Assembly: GCA_964468205.1 (NCBI GenBank) | Contig: CAYXVG010000001.1 | Location: 62,001 to 126,000 of the forward strand | Length of the DNA stretch: 64,000 bases | From: CAWELS01 sp964468205 | Lineage (GTDB): Bacteria; Acidobacteriota; Terriglobia; Bryobacterales; Bryobacteraceae | Direction of reading: 5' to 3' | In this document: positions 34,623-43,130 of the stretch, piece after piece | How the letters are laid out: each line of letters opens with the position of its first letter | How positions within the stretch are numbered: the first letter of the stretch is position 1 | Program-made: the position numbers and the translations under genes | The notes under the pieces: generated by a model | What the model was told of the DNA's origin: nothing | Databases searched by the model: none | The model's input: the letters and a program-made list of their open reading frames with translations, nothing else

Positions 34623-35638
34623 TCCAGACCCACCAGGATCTTGGTGAAGGAGCCCGGGTTGCTATTCCATTCCTCCAAGGTTTTGCCAGCATTGGCCAGG
34701 GGAATCGTGGCGGTGATGGCATCTTCGACCGGGAAGCGGCCCTGCCGGAGCATGTCGATCACCCCGGAAAAGTCCTCCGGGAGGGCGTTGCGGGAACCGA
34801 GGACATCGAGTTCCTTCTGCACGAAGAGCTTCGTTTCGTAGCTGACCGGCGCCTTGGCATATCCGATGTAGACGACGCGGCCAGTGAAGGCGACCTCCTC
34901 CACTGCGGCGACGAAGGTCTCGGGAAGTCCGACTGCTTCGATCACGGCGTCCGGGCCGTCCCCGCCAGTCAACCGCTGGAGGGCCTCATGGAGTTCTACC
35001 TGCCGCGTGTTGATTACCTCACTCGCCCCGGCCTTCCTCGCCAGGGCGAGTTTAGCGTCATCGATATCCGCCGCGATGGTGCGGGCGCCGCAGAAAGCGC
35101 AGGCCGCGACCGCGCCGAGACCGATTGCACCGCAGCCGAATACCAGCACCGTATCTCCAGAGGCCACACGGCCGCGTGCCGCGGCATGGAACCCAACGCT
35201 TAACGGTTCCACGAGACATAATTCACGCAGGGTCAGCCCCTCGGCCTGGTGCACCTTCTCCCAGGGAACGGCCAGGAACTCCGTCATCGCTCCGTCCCTC
35301 TGGACGCCGAGAGTCTGATTGAACTGGCAGGCGTTGACACGGCCCCGCCGGCAAGAAGGGCACATTCCGCAGGCGGTGTACGGAGAAATCGTCACCAGCG
35401 TTCCGGGCTTGATTGATGGCGGCACGTCAGGCCCCAAAGCCTCGACCGTGCCCGCCAGTTCGTGACCTGGTATGCGCGGGTAGCTGACCAGTGGGTTCTT
35501 GCCGCGGTAGGTGCTGAGGTCGCTGCCGCAGAAACCAACCAAACGGACTGCAACGAGCGCTTCGCCCTGGCCGGGCTCCGGCCGTGGGACTTCGGAGATT
35601 CTTGTCTTACCCGGTTCATCAATGAGCAGAGCTTTCAT
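34619..35638 (-). CDS. Zinc-dependent medium-chain dehydrogenase
   Basis: 339 residues. Catalytic-zinc residues lie in GFCGSDLSTYRG and GHELAG, structural zinc in the four-Cys lobe CGMCPSCRRGRVNAC (C-x2-C-x2-C-x7-C), and the Rossmann fold has VFGCGAIGLGAVA. It resembles L-threonine/sorbitol/galactonate-5-dehydrogenase relatives. In the pathway it could oxidise the 2-keto-3-deoxy acid made by the dehydratase, or act on a sugar acid before it. Start and stop are coupled to the lactonase and dehydratase genes. Confidence 0.88.
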   Translation of the reverse strand: MKALLIDEPGKTRISEVPRPEPGQGEALVAVRLVGFCGSDLSTYRGKNPLVSYPRIPGHELAGTVEALGPDVPPSIKPGTLVTISPYTACGMCPSCRRGRVNACQFNQTLGVQRDGAMTEFLAVPWEKVHQAEGLTLRELCLVEPLSVGFHAAARGRVASGDTVLVFGCGAIGLGAVAACAFCGARTIAADIDDAKLALARKAGASEVINTRQVELHEALQRLTGGDGPDAVIEAVGLPETFVAAVEEVAFTGRVVYIGYAKAPVSYETKLFVQKELDVLGSRNALPEDFSGVIDMLRQGRFPVEDAITATIPLANAGKTLEEWNSNPGSFTKILVGLE

Positions 35639-35639
35639 G

Positions 35640-36494
35640 TCATTTCACCTCGAGCCTGTAGGCTTCGACGGCCGTGCCGCCTAACACGCGAGCCTGTTCG
35701 CCGGCCGCCAGCTTCGACACGTACCGTGAGACGATCCCGAACCAGCGCTCATACTCGCACGCCACCAAGCAGACCGGCCAATCGGAGCCGAACATCAGGC
35801 GCGCCGGACCGAACGCCTCAAGTACGGTGTCGAGGTAGGGAAGCAGGCCGGCCTCGTCCCACGAATGCCAATTCGCTTCCGTGACCATCCCGGAGAGCTT
35901 GCAGTATACGTTTTCACGTTTGGCGAGCTCGCGGATGTTGGCTCGCCAGGGATCGATCAAGCCGTCCCGAATTCTGGGCTTTGCGATGTGATCCAAGACG
36001 AAAAGCTGTTCGGGGTGACGGTCAACGAACTCTATGGTCTGGGGCAGATGCCGCTCGAAGATTAGAATGTCGTAGACGAGGCCTGCTTCCCGCAGCATCC
36101 GCACGCCGGCATTGAACGCGGGACGCAGCATGTAGCTCTCGTCCGGCTCATCCTGCAAAACGTGCCGGACGCCTCTGAGCTTTGGGTGCGAGGCAAACTC
36201 CCCGAGACTTTCCGCGACCCCTTCCTCCGCCAGCGGGACCCATCCGACGACCCCGAACATGAAATCGTTCTCTTCAGCAAGGCTGAGCAGCCAGCGGGTT
36301 TCCCCAAGCGTCTGCCGGGCCTGAACCGTGACGACGCCATCGATACCTACCCGCCCGATTTCGCCGGCGAGATCCTGGGGAAGGAAGTCGCGCCGCAACA
36401 CGGCCATGCTCTCGTCAATCCAAGAGTACTCGCGCGGATCGTAGCGCCACACGTGGTGATGGGCGTCAATGCGCGGGCTAGTTTGCGAAGTCAT
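35640..36494 (-). CDS. Amidohydrolase 2 family lactonase (L-fuconolactonase-like)
   Basis: 284 residues. It is a TIM barrel with the N-terminal metal motif DAHHHVW, then VLDHIAKP, KLSGMVTEANW and GSDWPVCLV. These are the landmarks of L-fuconolactone/L-rhamnonolactone/galactonolactone hydrolases of the amidohydrolase 2 (COG3618) family. It would open the lactone produced by the aldo/keto reductase whose 3' end it overlaps by 17 bases. The identity of the sugar is inferred from the locus. Confidence 0.88.
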   Translation of the reverse strand: MTSQTSPRIDAHHHVWRYDPREYSWIDESMAVLRRDFLPQDLAGEIGRVGIDGVVTVQARQTLGETRWLLSLAEENDFMFGVVGWVPLAEEGVAESLGEFASHPKLRGVRHVLQDEPDESYMLRPAFNAGVRMLREAGLVYDILIFERHLPQTIEFVDRHPEQLFVLDHIAKPRIRDGLIDPWRANIRELAKRENVYCKLSGMVTEANWHSWDEAGLLPYLDTVLEAFGPARLMFGSDWPVCLVACEYERWFGIVSRYVSKLAAGEQARVLGGTAVEAYRLEVK

Positions 36495-37425
36495 AGTCGT
36501 TGTTTTCGGGGCGGCCCGAGGGCCAGGTCCTGTTGGCGACCGGCTTCACTACTTCGCGGATCTCGGCGAGCAGATCCTCCGCGACGGGATTCGCGATACC
36601 ACGGATGTTTCGCTCGACGTGGTCCGGACGGGACATACCGACGAGAGTCGTCGCGGCGTACGGGTGTTCGACGCAGAAGCGCAGAGCCACATCGGCCACT
36701 TGCACGCCATGGCGCCGGCAGATCGCCACCACTTCGCGCCCCGCCTGTTTGACTTCCGGCGGTGCGGGGTGCCAGTCCGGCGGGCCTGTCTCCGTGAGGA
36801 CGCCCATGTGCAGTGGCGACGCGTTGATGAGGCCGATCCCCTGCTCCCGGGCGAACGGTGTGAGCAGTTCGTCCATGTCGGTAATCATGAGGTTGTAACG
36901 GCAGTAGGAAAGGAAGGTATCAACCGGGACCGCCGCGGCCACCTTGGTCATCATTTTGAGCGGAAGTCCGGTGATCCCGACGAATCGCACCTTTCCGGCA
37001 TCCTGTACCTTCCGCAAGGCGGGAATCGTCTCCTCGATCAACTGATTCAGGTTGCCGAACTCGATGTCATGGCACTGAATGACGTCCAGATAATCGGTGC
37101 GCAGACGTTGGAGTGATTCATCGACGCTGCGAGTCACCCGTGCAGCCGAGAAGTCAAAGTCGTTGACGTCATAGCGGCCGCATTTAGTGGCGAGGATGAT
37201 CCTCTGCCGCTTCGCGCCCATCGCTTCGCCGAGGCGTTGCTCGGCCAGCGTCCGGCCGTAGTATGGAGAAACGTCGAAGAAGTTGATCCCCTGATCGATG
37301 GCGGCATCGACGGCCCGCTGCCGCTCTTCCGCCGTCGTTTTCCGGAATTCATCGCCCAGCGGAGAGGCGCCAAAGCCGAGCACGGACACTTCCAGGTTGG
37401 TGTTGCCGAGTATTCTGTGTTCCAT
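36478..37425 (-). CDS. Aldo/keto reductase (aldose 1-dehydrogenase, L-galactose/L-fucose type)
   Basis: 315 residues from ATG at 37425, with GGAG seven bases upstream. The catalytic tetrad is recognisable: Asp and Tyr in NFFDVSPYYG, Lys in ILATKCGRY, and His in VIQCHDIEF. The overall sequence is close to L-galactose/L-fucose dehydrogenase types that oxidise the aldose to its lactone with NAD(P)+. It is the first gene of the minus-strand run, and its promoter would lie in the 66-120 bases shared with the divergent sulfatase. Confidence 0.88.
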   Translation of the reverse strand: MEHRILGNTNLEVSVLGFGASPLGDEFRKTTAEERQRAVDAAIDQGINFFDVSPYYGRTLAEQRLGEAMGAKRQRIILATKCGRYDVNDFDFSAARVTRSVDESLQRLRTDYLDVIQCHDIEFGNLNQLIEETIPALRKVQDAGKVRFVGITGLPLKMMTKVAAAVPVDTFLSYCRYNLMITDMDELLTPFAREQGIGLINASPLHMGVLTETGPPDWHPAPPEVKQAGREVVAICRRHGVQVADVALRFCVEHPYAATTLVGMSRPDHVERNIRGIANPVAEDLLAEIREVVKPVANRTWPSGRPENNDYDFAN

Positions 37426-37542
37426 GGATTTTCTCCATCAGCCTAGCAGAACCCGCGACGCGCTCCCGACTCCGTTAAGATCTAGAGAGATTTGAACACG
37501 GGAATGTCCCACGAAGAGCCACACGAGACGAGACCGAAAAAC

Positions 37543-39363
37543 ATGATGATCCAAGGAGCAGGCAACAGCCCCAATCGACTATCTTTCATCCTCTGCATCA
37601 TTGCAGCTACGATTCTGATCTCATGCCAGCCCGGCGGCGTGACCGAATCCAAGGCGCAGCCGAACGTGCTGCTGATCATCACGGACGATCAGGGCTATGG
37701 CGACATCGCCGCTCATGGAAACCCGGTGATCAAGACGCCGAATCTAGACAAGCTGCACGACCGGTCCATCCGCCTCACCAACTTCCACGTGAGTCCAACA
37801 TGCGCTCCCACGCGGTCGGCGCTGATGACCGGCCGCTACGCCAACTCCACCGGCGTCTGGCACACCATCATGGGGCGCAGCATCATGAACCAGGAAGAGC
37901 TCACGCTGGCCGAAATCTTTCAGGCAAATGGCTACAAGACGGGCATGTTCGGCAAGTGGCATCTTGGTGACAACTACCCCTACCGCCCTCATGACCGCGG
38001 CTTCGAAGAGGCCTTCTATCATGGTGGCGGCGGAGTCTGGCAGACCCCGGACTACTTCACCAACGACTATTTCGACGATACCTACTTCCGAAACGGAGCG
38101 CCGGAGAAGGTTGAGGGTTTCTGTACCGATGTCTGGTTTGACAACGCGATCGACTTCATCGGGCGCGCGAAGGCGGAGAACAAGCCTTTCTTCGCATATG
38201 TGACCACGAACGCTCCGCACAGCCCGATGTGGGCTCCGGACGCCTATGAGCAGATGTACCAGAACGTGGACGGGCTGCGGGAGCCTGGATTCTACGGGAT
38301 GATCACCAACATCGACGATAACGTTGGGAAGATAGTGGACTTCCTGCAACAGAACGCACTCGAGGAGAGTACGATTCTGATCTTCATGACCGACAACGGC
38401 ACCGCCGCGGGAGAGAACGTCTGGAATGCCGGCAGGCGCGGCAAAAAGGGCAGCGCGTACGAGGGCGGGCACCGCGTGCCGTTTTTCATTCGCTGGCCCG
38501 GCGGCGGGCTGACCGAGCCGAAGGAGATTGACACGTTGACCGCACACATCGACGTGTTGCCGACGCTGGTGGAGCTTTGCGAATTGGAGAAACAGCCCGG
38601 CCCGCAGGTTCACGGAACGTCGCTCAAGCCGCTGCTCTACAACGAAGCGGCGGACTGGCCGGACCGCATTTTCGCCACCGATTCCCAGCGGCTTGCAGAC
38701 CTGGTCAAGTGGAAGAACACTGCTGTCATGTCACAGCGCTGGAGGCTGGTGAATCCGACGGCTAGCGGCGACCCGGAGAGATTGGAACTCTACGACATCC
38801 AGCAGGACCCCGGGCAACAGAGCAACATAGCGGCCGATCACCCGGACGTCGTGAAAGAGCTGAGCGCCGCATACGAGAAATGGTGGGAAGCCGCCTCCGT
38901 GCGCGCGGGTCAGTTTTCGCGCATTGTCATCGGCAGCGAGGCGGAGAACCCGGCGCGGCTGACCTGCCATGACTGGCTCAGCGACGGAGCAATGGAGACC
39001 TGGAACCAGCGGGGCATCCGGCAGGCTCCGGCCGCGAATGGTCCATGGATGGTGGAAGTTGCCGCGGCGGGTACCTACGAAATCGAGCTCCGCCGGTGGC
39101 CGAGGGAACTCGATCTTCCGATTAACGCCCCCTTCGAGGATGAGGAGCCGAACCGGGAAACGGCGAAGGGTGTGGCGATTGGCGCTGCGAAGGCCCGGCT
39201 GACGATCGCCGGCCATGACGAAACGGCAGCGGTCGGCGCGGAGGACAAGGGCGTGCGTTTCGAGGTGGAACTGGAAGCCGGACCGGCGCAGCTCCAAACC
39301 TGGTTCATCGGCAAGGATGGCACGGAACGCGGCGCCTACTTCGTCTATGCGCGGAGGCTCTAG
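37543..39363 (+). CDS. Lipoprotein S1 sulfatase of the fucose locus
   Basis: 606 residues from ATG at 37543; a TTG at 37492 would add 17 residues. The leader ends in LISC (C28), a lipobox, so the enzyme is likely anchored at the membrane on the outer side. TDDQGYGD supplies metal ligands, C87-A-P-T-R is the intact formylglycine signature, then GKWHLGD and FMTDNGT. The last 150 residues form an extra beta-rich domain. It is divergent from the aldose dehydrogenase gene. Removal of sulfate from fucose-containing glycans is the inferred role. Confidence 0.92.
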   Translation: MMIQGAGNSPNRLSFILCIIAATILISCQPGGVTESKAQPNVLLIITDDQGYGDIAAHGNPVIKTPNLDKLHDRSIRLTNFHVSPTCAPTRSALMTGRYANSTGVWHTIMGRSIMNQEELTLAEIFQANGYKTGMFGKWHLGDNYPYRPHDRGFEEAFYHGGGGVWQTPDYFTNDYFDDTYFRNGAPEKVEGFCTDVWFDNAIDFIGRAKAENKPFFAYVTTNAPHSPMWAPDAYEQMYQNVDGLREPGFYGMITNIDDNVGKIVDFLQQNALEESTILIFMTDNGTAAGENVWNAGRRGKKGSAYEGGHRVPFFIRWPGGGLTEPKEIDTLTAHIDVLPTLVELCELEKQPGPQVHGTSLKPLLYNEAADWPDRIFATDSQRLADLVKWKNTAVMSQRWRLVNPTASGDPERLELYDIQQDPGQQSNIAADHPDVVKELSAAYEKWWEAASVRAGQFSRIVIGSEAENPARLTCHDWLSDGAMETWNQRGIRQAPAANGPWMVEVAAAGTYEIELRRWPRELDLPINAPFEDEEPNRETAKGVAIGAAKARLTIAGHDETAAVGAEDKGVRFEVELEAGPAQLQTWFIGKDGTERGAYFVYARRL

Positions 39364-39364
39364 A

Positions 39365-40381
39365 CTACTGCATTCTCCTGGATGAAGCCCGGACGATGAG
39401 CTTTGGCTCCAGCAGGATCTCGGCAGGCCGGAGCGGATTCTTCGCTCCGATGAGCTTCAGTGAGAGTTCCGCGGCTTTCTCGCCGATCGCGGAGCTCTGC
39501 TGATCGACACTCGTGAGGGGGACGCGCAGAAGATCCGCATAGATGACGTTGCCGCAGCCCACAACCGCGACGTCTTCGGGCACGCGAAGACCGGCTTCGA
39601 GGATTGCCTTCATCGCTCCCAGACCAGTTGGGTCGTTATAGCAGAAGACAGCATCCGGGCGGCGGTCCAGCCGGAGCAGAGCCTGCATCGCTTCGTAGCC
39701 GCTGGCATCGCCGGCATTGTCCGCGGATTTTCCCATCACAACATAGTCCCAGCCGGCCGGAAGACCGTGTTCCCGGAGCATCTGCCGGTAACCTTCCAAC
39801 CGGCCGGCCGCAGTGCTGGTTTCCGCGCCGCGAATGTGCGCAATCCGCCGGCAGCCTTGCGAGATCAGGTGTTCGGTGGCAATGCGGCCCACGTTTTCAT
39901 CATCGACGCCGACGAAGTTGGCCGGGAGACCGGCGAACTTCCGGTCGAGCAGAACGTAGGGTTTGCGCTGTTCCTCGATTCCGCGAAAGCTCTCCACGGT
40001 CCATTGAGCCGATGCGAGGATAAGCGCGTCAACGCGGCGGGCGAGCAGGCTCTCGATTTCCTGTTGTTCGAGGCCCGGGTCCTCCTCGGAGGAGGAGATC
40101 ACCAGGCTGTACCCGTTTCGCCGGAGAACCTTGCTCAGTCCCTTGGCCACTTCGGCGAAGAACGGATGGACAAGGTCGGGAACGATCAACCCCACCATGT
40201 ATGACCGGCCGGTCACCAGTGCCCGGGCCGCAAGGTTCGGCCTGTAGTTCAGTTCCCGCATCCGCTTGAGCACGCGCTCTCGCGTCACAGGACCGATGTC
40301 GGAATGGTTGCGCAGGACCTTGGACACCGTGACCACCGAGACCCCCAATTCCCTGGCGATATCCTTCATTCGCACGGCCAT
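39365..40381 (-). CDS. LacI-family transcriptional regulator
   Basis: 338 residues from ATG at 40381. The N-terminal helix-turn-helix reads MKDIARELGVSVVTVSKVLRN, followed by the hinge RPNLAARALVTGRS and a periplasmic-binding-type ligand domain (VGLIVPDLVHPFFAEV, VGVDDENVGRIA, DAVFCYNDPTGLGAM). Such regulators sense a sugar and usually repress nearby genes. It lies tail to tail with the sulfatase gene (stops one base apart) and divergent from the alpha-L-fucosidase. A matching palindrome lies 35 bases upstream of its start. Confidence 0.93.
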   Translation of the reverse strand: MAVRMKDIARELGVSVVTVSKVLRNHSDIGPVTRERVLKRMRELNYRPNLAARALVTGRSYMVGLIVPDLVHPFFAEVAKGLSKVLRRNGYSLVISSSEEDPGLEQQEIESLLARRVDALILASAQWTVESFRGIEEQRKPYVLLDRKFAGLPANFVGVDDENVGRIATEHLISQGCRRIAHIRGAETSTAAGRLEGYRQMLREHGLPAGWDYVVMGKSADNAGDASGYEAMQALLRLDRRPDAVFCYNDPTGLGAMKAILEAGLRVPEDVAVVGCGNVIYADLLRVPLTSVDQQSSAIGEKAAELSLKLIGAKNPLRPAEILLEPKLIVRASSRRMQ

Positions 40382-40415
40382 AGAGCTATTATTCCACCCA
40401 ACGAGGTCCGAATAG

Positions 40416-40429
40416 GCAAACCGCTTTGC
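40416..40429. promoter_or_regulatory. Candidate LacI-type operator between lacI and the fucosidase gene
   Basis: GCAAACCGCTTTGC is a 14-base palindrome with central CG and one mismatched pair, the shape expected for LacI/GalR-family sites. It lies in the 98-base divergent gap, 35 bases from the regulator ATG and 51 bases from the fucosidase ATG, so one site could control both genes. Confidence 0.55.
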
Positions 40430-40479
40430 ACTGGATTCCGAAACCGGCGCCATGATTCAATATCAGCAGAGAGAAGACC

Positions 40480-41676
40480 ATGTTCAGCCGGCGACATTTC
40501 CTTAGCGCGGCCGGGAAGGGGGGAGGCGCTCTTTTCCTGCCGCCGGTACTTCCCGGCTCGGAGATTCCCCCGTTTCTCCGCGGCCGGGAATCAGCCTTCG
40601 CCAGGGATCCCAAACAGGCGGCCGCGGAGTGGTTCCGGGAGGCCAGGTTTGGGCTTTTCATCCATTACGGGCTCTACTCCCTGCTCGGCAAGGGAGAGTG
40701 GATTCAGTACGACGACCGCATTCCCGTCCGCGAGTACGAAAAGCTGATCCACCGGTTTCGGGCCGATGCTTTCGACCCAGATTTCATCTGCGACCTCGCT
40801 CTCGAAGCCGAGATGCGGTACGTGAACCTGGTCTGCAAACATTGCGACAGCTTCGCCCTCTGGCCGACGAAGGAATCGGAGTTTCACGTGATGAATTCGC
40901 CGGCGCGGAGAGATTTGGTCAGAGAGATGGCAGACGCGTGCCACGAGCGGGGTCTGGGCTTCTTCGCGTTCTATGAACATGGTTTTGACTGGCGGCACCC
41001 CCATGGACCCGCCCCGTGGTTGTTCCGGTCCAGGGCCGCCAGACCGGCTTACGATCCCCCGGACCCGTGGTATGCGAGCCGGGAGGAGTACGATTTCCAG
41101 AGGTACGTCGAGTACGCGAACGCGCAAATCCGGGAGCTCCTGACGGGATACGGAGGGTTGGCTGGCGTGTGGTTGGATGGCATCGGGATCCCGCTGTCCG
41201 GAGACGCCTCGCTCTACCGTTGCCCTGAGTTGTATGCGACGATCCGCGAGATTCAACCGCAGGCGCTGATCTCCTACAAGTTCGGCCTGACGGGCGATGA
41301 GGACTTTTTCGCTCCGGAGGACGGCCAGCTCAAGCACATGGATGGCAAGAACAGGGCGGGCAAGCCACTCGAGGTCTGCACCTGTCTCCAGCTCCGGCGG
41401 GAGGGCGCGGAGCGGCGGTATCACCAGTGGGGCTACAACGCCGAGTCGGCCCACAAGACGCCGGAGCAGGTGTGGGGGGATCTGGAAATGGCCGCTGGAC
41501 TCGGCGCCAACCTGCTCCTGAACACGGGGCCGCTGGGCGACGGATCCATCCACCCGGAGGATGCCGCCACTTTGAGGGCCGTAGGGGAACGAATCCGTCG
41601 GAAGGGCTTCCCGGAAATGTCCCCCTCTGCGGCCGTTCGTACTGGGAGACTTGCAGGAACAAGAAGGGAGTCTTGA
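40480..41676 (+). CDS. Exported GH29 alpha-L-fucosidase
   Basis: 398 residues from ATG at 40480. The leader MFSRRHFLSAAGKGG is a twin-arginine type. The catalytic domain begins with WFREARFGLFIHYGLYSL, typical of GH29, then a KHCDSF block where most family members have KHHDGF, and GVWLDGIGIPL, whose Asp is the likely nucleophile. It ends with LLLNTGPLGDGSI, another GH29 landmark, and lacks the C-terminal beta-sandwich of longer members. It releases L-fucose from glycans outside the cytoplasm. The stop overlaps a TTG start of the next gene. Confidence 0.88.
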   Translation: MFSRRHFLSAAGKGGGALFLPPVLPGSEIPPFLRGRESAFARDPKQAAAEWFREARFGLFIHYGLYSLLGKGEWIQYDDRIPVREYEKLIHRFRADAFDPDFICDLALEAEMRYVNLVCKHCDSFALWPTKESEFHVMNSPARRDLVREMADACHERGLGFFAFYEHGFDWRHPHGPAPWLFRSRAARPAYDPPDPWYASREEYDFQRYVEYANAQIRELLTGYGGLAGVWLDGIGIPLSGDASLYRCPELYATIREIQPQALISYKFGLTGDEDFFAPEDGQLKHMDGKNRAGKPLEVCTCLQLRREGAERRYHQWGYNAESAHKTPEQVWGDLEMAAGLGANLLLNTGPLGDGSIHPEDAATLRAVGERIRRKGFPEMSPSAAVRTGRLAGTRRES

Positions 41677-42065
41677 AGATCAAACAGAAAGCGGCGCGGG
41701 TGTATAAGTCGCTCGCGAGGAAGACCAGAGAAGGCTTTCGCGGATATCCGATCGGGACACTCGCGTTCTACGGTCCGGACGACACACGGGCCAGCAAATT
41801 GGTTGTGTCGATCATCGAATCCGAGGGCGCCGGACCCACGTCGATGAAGAAATGGTTCGACGACGAGCGAGACCTCCGTTATGCGGAGGACGTCCTGGAG
41901 GACGCTCGGGCGTTCCTCACCGAACGCGGCGCCCGGAGCGTGGGGATGATGGGCCGGATCCTCGGCTGTCCTCACGAAGAGGGTGTCGATTACGAAGGAC
42001 CGATCTGCCCCAAGTGTCCCTTCTGGGCGAATGTTGACCGCTGGACCGGAGAAACCATCCAGTAA
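41673..42065 (+). CDS. Small conserved protein with C-terminal Cys cluster, function unknown
   Basis: 130 residues starting at TTG 41673, which overlaps the fucosidase stop (TTGA); an AAGGGAG lies immediately before it. The N-terminal half is alpha/beta (PIGTLAFYGPDD, ASKLVVSIIE). The C-terminus has CPHEEGVDYEGPICPKCPFW, with three Cys and a His that could hold a metal. I have the impression that this Cys-containing ending occurs in other bacteria as an uncharacterised protein, but I cannot verify that here. Coupling to GH29 may be only positional. Confidence 0.75.
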   Translation: MKIKQKAARVYKSLARKTREGFRGYPIGTLAFYGPDDTRASKLVVSIIESEGAGPTSMKKWFDDERDLRYAEDVLEDARAFLTERGARSVGMMGRILGCPHEEGVDYEGPICPKCPFWANVDRWTGETIQ

Positions 42066-42078
42066 TCCGGCCGCCTGA

Positions 42079-42924
42079 TCACGGCGAACCGGGCCGTTTA
42101 TCCTCCCGGAACCGGAACGGGGGCGATCCGGTGATGCTTTCGCTGGTTAACGTCGGGCTCCAGTACCTCTCGATGTGCTCGATGATGCGCCCCAGCCCTT
42201 CGAAGTGGCGGCCCGGGTCTCGGTGGTAGGAATCCGTGAGATCCCGGCAGAGCACAACTTCTTTGCCAGCGTAGACCATCTGGCGGATCCCGAACGGCCG
42301 GCCCAACACGCAGCGGTTGGTGTGGACCCCCATCACGATCACCTTCTCGACGCCGTGCGCCGCAAGCAGGTTGTAGATTTCCTGCCCATCGGCGCTGATC
42401 GCGTCCTCGGCCCCGATCGCGATGGCTTTGTTTTGGCATTTCCAAGCTCGGAAGGACGAGCTGCACGGTTCGGGAGTATCGCAGGAGCAACCGCCTTGTT
42501 CGAGTTTCTCCTCGAGCGAACCCTCGTGTTCGGGATTGAAATGGTTCCACTGGAACGTCACCGGCGCTGGCGCAAAGGGCGCTTCCCGGGCCCGCCGCCA
42601 CTGCGGGGTGTCTTTGTACCAGTCCGTGCAGTCGCTGGGCGAATGGATGACGAACACGCCTCTCCGGCGCGCCGCCTCGAGCGCCCGGTCCATCGCCGGA
42701 GCCATCTCCTCCACTCGCTGGGCGGCGCTGCGACAGTGATGATCGTCCCACATGTCGATGACGATGATGGCAGTCTTTGCCGGGGTCCAGTTTTCCGTCC
42801 AGGACTTTCCCTCGGCTCCTCGCAGACGCACAATCCAGCCCCCATCGTTCGCCGCCCCCGGTAGGGCGGCAGTACTGGCAAACATCATCGCTATAACACT
42901 TCGCCGTGAAATCTGTACTTCCAT
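42079..42924 (-). CDS. Isochorismatase-family cysteine hydrolase with export signal
   Basis: 281 residues from ATG at 42924; a TTG at 43011 would add 29 polar residues before the leader. SRRSVIAMMFASTAALPGAA is a Tat-like signal. The catalytic Asp is in VIDMWDDHHC and the catalytic Cys in GVHTNRCVLG, as in nicotinamidase/isochorismatase hydrolases. An insert with several Cys (GGCSCDTPEPCSS) is unusual and might form disulfides, consistent with export. The substrate is unknown. It is convergent with the Cys-cluster gene of the fucose locus. Confidence 0.85.
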   Translation of the reverse strand: MEVQISRRSVIAMMFASTAALPGAANDGGWIVRLRGAEGKSWTENWTPAKTAIIVIDMWDDHHCRSAAQRVEEMAPAMDRALEAARRRGVFVIHSPSDCTDWYKDTPQWRRAREAPFAPAPVTFQWNHFNPEHEGSLEEKLEQGGCSCDTPEPCSSSFRAWKCQNKAIAIGAEDAISADGQEIYNLLAAHGVEKVIVMGVHTNRCVLGRPFGIRQMVYAGKEVVLCRDLTDSYHRDPGRHFEGLGRIIEHIERYWSPTLTSESITGSPPFRFREDKRPGSP

Positions 42925-43082
42925 CCTTGGTATTCGGCCATCCGCCAGACCGGCGCTCGTGATTCGCTTCTTTTTCACTTCGGGAACCGATTTCACTTTC
43001 CTGGTGTCCAACCGTATGACAAGCGATAGTGGCTCCTAGTAGTAATCGGACCACATAAACCAAGTCTATTCGAGGTGAGAAA

Positions 43083-43112
43083 GCGACAGGCCCCGCTTTG
43101 AGCGGTTACAAT
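43083..43112 (+). promoter_or_regulatory. Candidate promoter of the ECF sigma/anti-sigma genes
   Basis: GCGACA (43083-43088) and TACAAT (43107-43112) are 18 bases apart, ending 18 bases before the GTG at 43131. The -10 box matches consensus at 5 of 6 positions, the -35 box at 4 of 6. AGAGG before the GTG is the likely ribosome site. Confidence 0.4.
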
Positions 43113-43130
43113 TGAGTTTAGAGGCACGTC

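Noticed and set aside
37492..37542. TTG at 37492 as the start of the fucose-locus sulfatase
   Set aside because: The added 17 residues are polar and precede a clear lipoprotein leader that begins at the ATG at 37543.
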